DNA from: DATKFM01 sp035544395
Lineage (GTDB): Bacteria > Pseudomonadota > Alphaproteobacteria > Dongiales > Dongiaceae
Length of the DNA stretch: 10,984 nucleotides
Reading direction: 5' to 3'
Assembly: GCA_035544395.1 (NCBI GenBank)
Contig: DATKFM010000322.1
Span: forward strand, 1-10,984
Part shown: one piece after another, positions 6,767-10,984 of the stretch
Position numbering within the stretch: position 1 is the first letter of the stretch
Layout of the letters: each line of letters starts with the position of its first letter
The notes under the pieces: model-generated
Told to the model about the DNA's origin: nothing
What the model saw: only the letters and a program-made list of their open reading frames with translations
The model's database searches: none
Position numbers and translations under genes: made by a program

Positions 6767-7933
6767 TCAGCGCAGGACGCGGCGCAGCGCGTCCATCAGC
6801 CGGTCGATATCCTCGGCATCGTGGTAGATGCCGAAGCCGAAGCGCAGGCGGTCGCCGCGATAATCGGTGACAATGTCGGCGGCCAGCAGCCGCTTATGCA
6901 GATCGCCGGCGTTGGCCGAACGGAAGGTCAGGAAGTTTCCGCGGTCGCGATTCTCGATCGGCACCACGAGGTGGCCGGGATTCAGCAGCGGCGAATTCAT
7001 TGCCGCGAGTTCGCGCGCGAATGAAGCCTGCAGCCGGTGGGCGTGGCGATGGATCTCCGCGATATCCAACCGCAGTTTCGAAAGCAAACCCATGACCGCG
7101 TTCAGGCGATAGAGCCCCATGGGATCGAAGGTGGCGCCGAGGAAGCGCGAGCCGTCGCCGCCATAGCCGACCGATCCGTTGGCGGTCTCGAGCGCACCAA
7201 AGCCGGCGAACCAGCCGGTGTCCCGCGGCCTTGCGCCATAGCCCGGCGGTACGTGGAGGAAACATACGCCCTCACCGGCCATGGCGTACTTGTAGCCGCC
7301 GGCCATGTAGAAGGCGCGCGCCTGGATTTTCTGGAGATCTGCAGGGAGCGCGCAGAAGCCGTGATAGCCGTCGATGACCACGATCGTCTGTTCGTCGGGC
7401 ACGGCATCGACCAGCGGCGCGAGATCGCGGATCGCATACCCGGAATTGTAGAACACCTGGCTGAAATAGATCAGGTCATGGCCGCCGCGGCGGATCTCCG
7501 CGGAGAAGCGCGCAGAGAAATCGGCGAAGGGCTCGGTGGGCACGCGCGTGACCTCGGCGAGGCCTTCTTCTTCCAGCCGCGCCGCCTGCCGGGTAAAGCT
7601 GTGAAATTCGCTGTCGGTCGCGAGAATGCGCAGACGCCGGTCGGTGGGGAACAGCGACAGCAGCCGCATGAGAAAGCCGTGGGTGTTAGGCCCGAAGGCG
7701 ATCCCCGCGGGATCGCTGAGATTGAGCAGACGTGCGACATGAGCCTGCGCCGCCGGCAAGACCTCGCCGAAGATTTTCTCCCATTTGCGGTCGGCGAGCC
7801 GTGCGGCGTCTTCCCAGCAGCGCTGTTGCGCCTCGAAGGTGACGTCGGGCCAGAGGTGATGACTGTGGGCGGCAAAGTGCATCCGCTCCGGCGCCGCGGC
7901 GAAGAAGCGCTGGAAATGCGCCTTGTGATTCAC
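6767..7933 (-). CDS. Kynureninase-like PLP-dependent enzyme (aminotransferase class V fold)
   Basis: 388 residues, similar to kynureninase (about 400). Kynureninase hydrolyses kynurenine to anthranilate and alanine in the cytosol. Lys215 in GGYKYAMAGEGVCFLHVP is the likely PLP Schiff-base lysine and parallels the YKYLNGGPG motif of kynureninases. Asp188 in VVIDGYHGFCALPADL matches the cofactor-nitrogen Asp, followed by the usual histidine. YRGDRLRFGFGIYHDAEDID near the C-terminus parallels the D-F-R...LRFG...LY ending of kynureninases. The N-terminal part (RMHFAAHSHHLWPD) lacks the standard kynureninase opening, so this is a divergent relative; another beta-carbon or C-S lyase of the class is possible. 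It starts with GTG overlapping the tryptophan dioxygenase stop as GTGA, so the two are translationally coupled, which supports a kynurenine-pathway role. It ends 8 bases from the convergent egtD-like gene. No formamidase gene is in the window. Confidence 0.82.
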   Translation of the reverse strand: MNHKAHFQRFFAAAPERMHFAAHSHHLWPDVTFEAQQRCWEDAARLADRKWEKIFGEVLPAAQAHVARLLNLSDPAGIAFGPNTHGFLMRLLSLFPTDRRLRILATDSEFHSFTRQAARLEEEGLAEVTRVPTEPFADFSARFSAEIRRGGHDLIYFSQVFYNSGYAIRDLAPLVDAVPDEQTIVVIDGYHGFCALPADLQKIQARAFYMAGGYKYAMAGEGVCFLHVPPGYGARPRDTGWFAGFGALETANGSVGYGGDGSRFLGATFDPMGLYRLNAVMGLLSKLRLDIAEIHRHAHRLQASFARELAAMNSPLLNPGHLVVPIENRDRGNFLTFRSANAGDLHKRLLAADIVTDYRGDRLRFGFGIYHDAEDIDRLMDALRRVLR

Positions 7934-9030
7934 GCGCCGCTCTCGTCGGCATAACGGTAGCCCATGGCGCGCATCAATTCCGGCGGGAGGGCCGGCAGTC
8001 GCGAACGCGGGATCAGGAAGGTGGAGAGCGCGAAGAGATCGCGGAATGCCCGGTGGCTCTCGGCGGTCTGCCGCAAATAGTCATGGCCGGAAGAGCCGCC
8101 GGTGCCGACCTTGAGGCCGATCATGCGCTGGACCATCAGGGCATGGCGGTAGCGCCAGGTGGTGAGGTTCTCGTCCACATCCATCAGCAGGCTGAGCAGG
8201 CGGAACGGCAGCTGCAGCACCGGCTCGTCGCGATACAGATTGATGAATAGCGCCGCCTGCAGCGCTCGCGAGGACATGCGCCAGACACCGTCATCCACCA
8301 GCTTCTTGTGGGCGGCCTCATCGAACAGCCCGACGAAACGCTCCCGCGCCGCCGCGAGCGTCGAAAGTTCGCCTTGCTTCTCCGCGTCGCTCAGACGGAG
8401 ATTCGCGCGCAGCAGGGCCGCGTCGCTCTCCAGCATCTCCTCGATGGTGCGGCGATAGGCGTCGCGGAATTTGTAGCTGCCGCGGTCGATGAAGGGCGTG
8501 CGCTCCAGCCATTGTGCCACCTGGTCGCTGATCGACGGCGCGGTCTGCGCGGATTCCAGACGTTCCCGGTCACTGGCCGTGAGATAGGCCTCGGGTCGGC
8601 GGCCGGCCAATGCAATGCGGTCGCGGGCGCGCAGGCCAAGCTTCGCCTCGATCAGCCGGAATTGCAGGCTCTGCGACCCCGACGCCGGCACCAGCAGGTC
8701 GCGGAAATCCATGAAATCCAGGGGCGTCATGGTTTCGAGCACGGAAAGCTGCTGGATGATCAACCGTTCGATCTCGACGATCCGCAGCAGCGCATGGACG
8801 ACGCTGCCCAGCGCGCGGTCATCCACCTTTGGTCCGGCGAACAGGCGCTGCACATGATCCAGCTCGAACAGGATCTGCTTGAACCACAGCTCATAGGCCT
8901 GATGCACGATGATGAACAGCAGCTCGTCATGGGCGGGCCGGCCCTGCTTGTCGCTTTCCGGCTGCTGACAGGCCAGCAGCTTGTCCAGCATCAGATAGTC
9001 GGGATAGGAAACCGGCGCTCTCTGGGTCAT
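7930..9030 (-). CDS. Tryptophan 2,3-dioxygenase (heme), long eukaryote-like form
   Basis: 366 residues. Heme enzyme that oxidatively opens the indole ring of L-tryptophan to N-formylkynurenine, the first step of the kynurenine pathway. Family features: YPDYLMLDKLLACQ (9-22), DELLFIIVHQAYELWFKQIL with the distal His43 (35-54), FMDFRDLLVPASGSQSLQFR with the substrate-carboxylate Arg110 (106-125), WRYRHALMVQRMIG with the probable heme-ligand His296 (292-305), and GTGGSSGHDYLR (309-320). It is longer than the roughly 280-300 residue form common in proteobacteria. The extra middle part (AQWLERTP, GLFDEAAHKKL, SSRALQAALFINLYRDEP) lines up in memory with animal enzymes (about 400 residues). The human PASGFQS loop reads PASGSQS here. 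GGGGA six bases upstream supports the ATG. It is the first gene of a two-gene unit with the coupled kynureninase-like gene, and is divergent from the DUF1989 gene. Confidence 0.95.
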   Translation of the reverse strand: MTQRAPVSYPDYLMLDKLLACQQPESDKQGRPAHDELLFIIVHQAYELWFKQILFELDHVQRLFAGPKVDDRALGSVVHALLRIVEIERLIIQQLSVLETMTPLDFMDFRDLLVPASGSQSLQFRLIEAKLGLRARDRIALAGRRPEAYLTASDRERLESAQTAPSISDQVAQWLERTPFIDRGSYKFRDAYRRTIEEMLESDAALLRANLRLSDAEKQGELSTLAAARERFVGLFDEAAHKKLVDDGVWRMSSRALQAALFINLYRDEPVLQLPFRLLSLLMDVDENLTTWRYRHALMVQRMIGLKVGTGGSSGHDYLRQTAESHRAFRDLFALSTFLIPRSRLPALPPELMRAMGYRYADESGA

Positions 9031-9132
9031 CGTCTGTCCCCGGGGATTCTGCGGCGCGAAGGATCGGCGACAATAACAACCGCTACCGCGGCACCGCCAG
9101 TGCTCTCGTCATTCGAGCCTGCGGCCGGTAGA

Positions 9133-9145
9133 GTGATCGAATCAC
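9133..9145. promoter_or_regulatory. Short palindrome, possible operator, between divergent genes
   Basis: GTGAT-CGA-ATCAC, perfect five-base arms with a three-base centre, in the 131-base gap between the tryptophan dioxygenase start (minus) and the DUF1989 start (plus). It ends four bases before the GGGGA ribosome site of the DUF1989 gene. It could be a repressor site or a small RNA hairpin. I see no convincing -35/-10 pair on either strand in this gap. A repeat of this size can arise by chance. Confidence 0.25.
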
Positions 9146-9161
9146 ATAGGGGATCGCATAC

Positions 9162-9761
9162 ATGACCGAGCTTATCATTCTGCCGGCGCGCACGGGCACC
9201 GCGCTGCGCCTGGTGCAGGGTCAGCGGCTGAAGATCGTCAATACCCATGGCACGCAAGTGGTGGATTGCTGGGCGCTGATTCCCGGCGATCCCCAGGAGC
9301 ATATGTCCATGCCGCATTCGCGGAATGCCTGGTACCGGCTGGTGCCGCGCCCCGGGGATCCGCTGGTCACCAATAGGCGCCGCACGATCCTCCGGCTTGA
9401 AGAGGATACGTCGCCGGGCATTCACGACACGCTGATCCCCTGCTGCGATCTGGAGCGGTATCACCAGCTTGGCGTCAAAGGCCATCACGAGAGCTGCGCG
9501 GAAAACTTCGCCAAGGCGGTGCAGCCGCTCGGCATTGCGATGTTGCCGCCGCCGCCGCTCAACCTTTTCATGAATGTGCCGATCAAGGCCAACGGCGCGC
9601 TGGCGGTGGCGGCGCCGGAGTCCAAGCCGGGCGATCACGTGGTGCTGAAGGCGGATCTGGATTGTATCGTCGCCCTTTCCGCCTGCCCGCACGATATCTT
9701 TCCCGTGAACGGCGCCGATAGCACGCCGCGCGATGTCGCCTACACCGTGCTGGATCGGTAG
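9162..9761 (+). CDS. DUF1989 (urea carboxylase-associated family) protein
   Basis: 199 residues, typical length for a DUF1989 protein. Family features are QVVDCWAL (32-39), IPCCDLERYHQLGVKGHHES (92-111) with Cys94/Cys95, Asp96 and nearby Cys112, and SACPHDIFPVNG (173-184). The conserved cysteines and acids suggest a metal site. Known relatives include the paired CgdA/CgdB subunits of carboxyguanidine deiminase and proteins near urea carboxylase, but here there is a single copy and no carboxylase gene, so the guanidine/urea role cannot be carried over. The ATG is supported by GGGGA eight bases upstream. The TauE/SafE gene starts 15 bases after its stop, so they are likely one operon. It is divergent from the tryptophan dioxygenase gene, so shared control is possible. 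Substrate unknown. Confidence 0.9.
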   Translation: MTELIILPARTGTALRLVQGQRLKIVNTHGTQVVDCWALIPGDPQEHMSMPHSRNAWYRLVPRPGDPLVTNRRRTILRLEEDTSPGIHDTLIPCCDLERYHQLGVKGHHESCAENFAKAVQPLGIAMLPPPPLNLFMNVPIKANGALAVAAPESKPGDHVVLKADLDCIVALSACPHDIFPVNGADSTPRDVAYTVLDR

Positions 9762-9776
9762 GGGCGCTCTTCCAGC

Positions 9777-10553
9777 ATGATCGACACGGTCACGAGTATT
9801 CTCGGCGCCTACCCGCTGCCGCTCTGGATCTTCGCGGCCGTCGTGGTGTTCGCCGCCGGATTCCTGCGCGGCTTCACCGGTTTCGGTTTCGGCCTGTCGG
9901 CGGTGCCGGCGCTGACTCTGTTCCTGGAGCCGCAGGATATCGTTCCGGCGGTGGTCATCATCGCCGCCGCGGTCGGGCTGCAGCTGCTGCGCCGCGTCTG
10001 GAGCCAGGCGGATTGGCCGTCGGTGAAACTGCTCACGATCGGCGCTGTCATCGGCACGCCGTTCGGCGCCTGGGTGCTGGCGTCGGTCTCCGCCGATCTG
10101 ATGCGGGCGATCATCGGCTCGATCTGCATCGCCGCGGTGCTGCTGCTCTGGCGCGGATTTAAGCTGCACAGCGTGCCGGGCCGCGGCGCGCGGGTCGGCA
10201 TCGGCGTCGTTTCCGGCCTGATCAACGGCGCCACAGCCATGGGCGGGCCGCCTGTCATCATCTTCTTTCTGGCGCTGCCCAGCGGCGTAGCGGTGGGCCG
10301 CGCGTCGTTGCTGGTGTTCTTCTTCTTCACCTCGATCATCAGCATCGTGGTGCAGGCGAGCGCGGGGCTGATGAGTTTCCGCGTGCTGGTTTTGACGCTG
10401 TTGATGCTGCCGGTGATGGCGCTGGGCAACAGGCTCGGCGATCACTGGTTCGGCAAGGCCACGGACCGGCATTACCGGCTGGTGGCCTTGGTTTTCCTCC
10501 TGGCGATCGCCGTTGCCGCCGTGGCGCGCGCGGTTGTCGGGCTTTCCGGCTGA
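9777..10553 (+). CDS. TauE/SafE-family membrane permease
   Basis: 258 residues, normal for TauE/SafE, an inner-membrane family of about seven or eight helices linked to export of sulfite, sulfoacetate and other anions. It carries the two half-repeat signatures: GFLRGFTGFGFGLSAVPALT (28-47) and VSGLINGATAMGGPPVIIFF (145-164), each a Gly-rich segment followed by Pro. The remaining sequence is almost wholly hydrophobic, with a short polar linker near 126-138 (RGFKLHSVPGRGA). The substrate cannot be read from sequence. It lies 15 bases after the DUF1989 gene and probably shares its transcript, so it may carry a substrate or product of that protein. Only a weak GGGGCG precedes the ATG, consistent with dependence on upstream translation. 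It ends two bases from the convergent ASCH gene. Confidence 0.93.
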   Translation: MIDTVTSILGAYPLPLWIFAAVVVFAAGFLRGFTGFGFGLSAVPALTLFLEPQDIVPAVVIIAAAVGLQLLRRVWSQADWPSVKLLTIGAVIGTPFGAWVLASVSADLMRAIIGSICIAAVLLLWRGFKLHSVPGRGARVGIGVVSGLINGATAMGGPPVIIFFLALPSGVAVGRASLLVFFFFTSIISIVVQASAGLMSFRVLVLTLLMLPVMALGNRLGDHWFGKATDRHYRLVALVFLLAIAVAAVARAVVGLSG

Positions 10554-10555
10554 CA

Positions 10556-10984
10556 TCATTTGTCGGCTAGCTCAGGCGGCCAGACGAGGGCAAACCTTTC
10601 GAATACGGTTTCAATGCGGTCGTGGAAGTCGAAGCCCTCGCGCGCGGCCTGGCGGGTGAAGTAGTTGCGGTGCGCGCGCAGCCAGTCGTCGCGGCTCCGG
10701 TCGCCTTCGCCCTCGTCCCAGGCGAAAGCGTCATCCACCTCGATCAGCGGCTTAACCTGGACTTCCATGGTGCGCCAAATGCAGAGAGGCGCGCCCCGCC
10801 CATCGATGACAACCACATGCTCCCCGACCGTCGGCATGGGCTCACCGTCCGGACCGAAGTCGCGAGCGAGGCCGGCGGTGGCGCGCTTCGGACCGTTGAT
10901 CACGAGTTCGGCGAGTTCGTCGGCCATTCCCGGGCTGTCGCCGAAAGCGACCACGTCATAGCGGTCATGGCCGATGCCGGCGGC
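10556..10984 (-). CDS. ASCH-domain protein, 5' end outside window
   Basis: At least 142 residues, open to the right edge. The last 10 visible codons upstream of the GTG at 10954 (AAGIGHDRYD) continue the frame without a stop, and ASCH proteins usually start further upstream, so I treat it as 5'-partial. ASCH domains have a PUA-like beta-barrel fold thought to bind RNA or nucleotides; some members are nucleases or amidohydrolases. The signature is NGPKRATAGL (the G-x-K-x-x-T motif), followed by GEHVVVIDGRGAPLCIWRTM, then DDAFAWDEGEGDRSRDDWL, HRNYFTRQAAREGF and the terminal ETVFERFALVWP. These fit the cytosolic bacterial ASCH family of about 150 residues. Its cellular role is not known. It faces the TauE/SafE gene tail to tail, with two bases between stops and no terminator hairpin seen. 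Confidence 0.88.
   Translation of the reverse strand, partial: AAGIGHDRYDVVAFGDSPGMADELAELVINGPKRATAGLARDFGPDGEPMPTVGEHVVVIDGRGAPLCIWRTMEVQVKPLIEVDDAFAWDEGEGDRSRDDWLRAHRNYFTRQAAREGFDFHDRIETVFERFALVWPPELADK

Noticed and set aside
6745..6775. Possible terminator between the convergent egtD-like and kynureninase-like genes
   Set aside because: Only short GC matches (GCCGG-type) and no stem followed by a T-run on either strand; the same holds at 2378-2383 and 10554-10555.
7037..7954. Plus-strand open frame of 305 codons
   Set aside because: Antisense to the kynureninase-like gene, with no recognisable domain.
8308..9165. Plus-strand open frame of 285 codons
   Set aside because: Antisense to tryptophan dioxygenase and through its promoter region; shadow composition.
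9027..10559. Long open frame of 510 codons on the minus strand
   Set aside because: It lies antisense across two clear genes (DUF1989 and TauE/SafE) and its product is an Arg/His/Gln/Asp-rich string with no domain, as expected from the reverse of GC-rich coding sequence.

Overview
The window comes from a GC-rich bacterial chromosome. Gene content and protein style (fused 5-oxoprolinase, OsmC, MFS, DUF1989, TauE/SafE, ASCH) fit an alphaproteobacterium, perhaps Rhodospirillales-like. That placement is inference, since no rRNA or marker gene is present. It is densely coded: no gene-free gap exceeds about 155 bases, and I see no tRNA, rRNA, CRISPR array, insertion sequence or integrase.

Layout. 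(1) Bases 2-2377, plus strand: the C-terminal two thirds of a fused HyuA-HyuB 5-oxoprolinase, cut by the left edge. (2) Bases 2384-5606, minus strand: a four-gene run read right to left, MFS transporter, OsmC-family protein (its ribosome binding site lies in a hairpin), a small SAM methyltransferase overlapping osmC by 4 bases, and an unrecognised protein with one adhesin-type repeat and a C-terminal coiled coil. (3) Bases 5607-5759: a divergent promoter region. (4) Bases 5760-6758, plus strand: an EgtD-family amino-acid N-alpha-methyltransferase with altered substrate-pocket residues. (5) Bases 6767-9030, minus strand: a translationally coupled pair, a eukaryote-like tryptophan 2,3-dioxygenase followed by a kynureninase-like PLP enzyme. 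(6) Bases 9031-9161: a second divergent control region with a small palindrome. (7) Bases 9162-10553, plus strand: a DUF1989 protein and a TauE/SafE permease, probably one operon. (8) Bases 10556-10984, minus strand: an ASCH-domain protein cut by the right edge.

How the genes may work together. The most interesting block is 5760-9030. Tryptophan dioxygenase makes N-formylkynurenine, and the coupled PLP enzyme looks like a kynureninase. The neighbouring EgtD homologue lacks the Glu and Ser expected to hold histidine and has no EgtB partner here. This suggests an aromatic amino-acid N-methyltransferase, possibly acting on tryptophan or a derivative, rather than ergothioneine synthesis. The MFS gene shares its upstream region with the methyltransferase gene and could move the product. 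That link is inference from position only.
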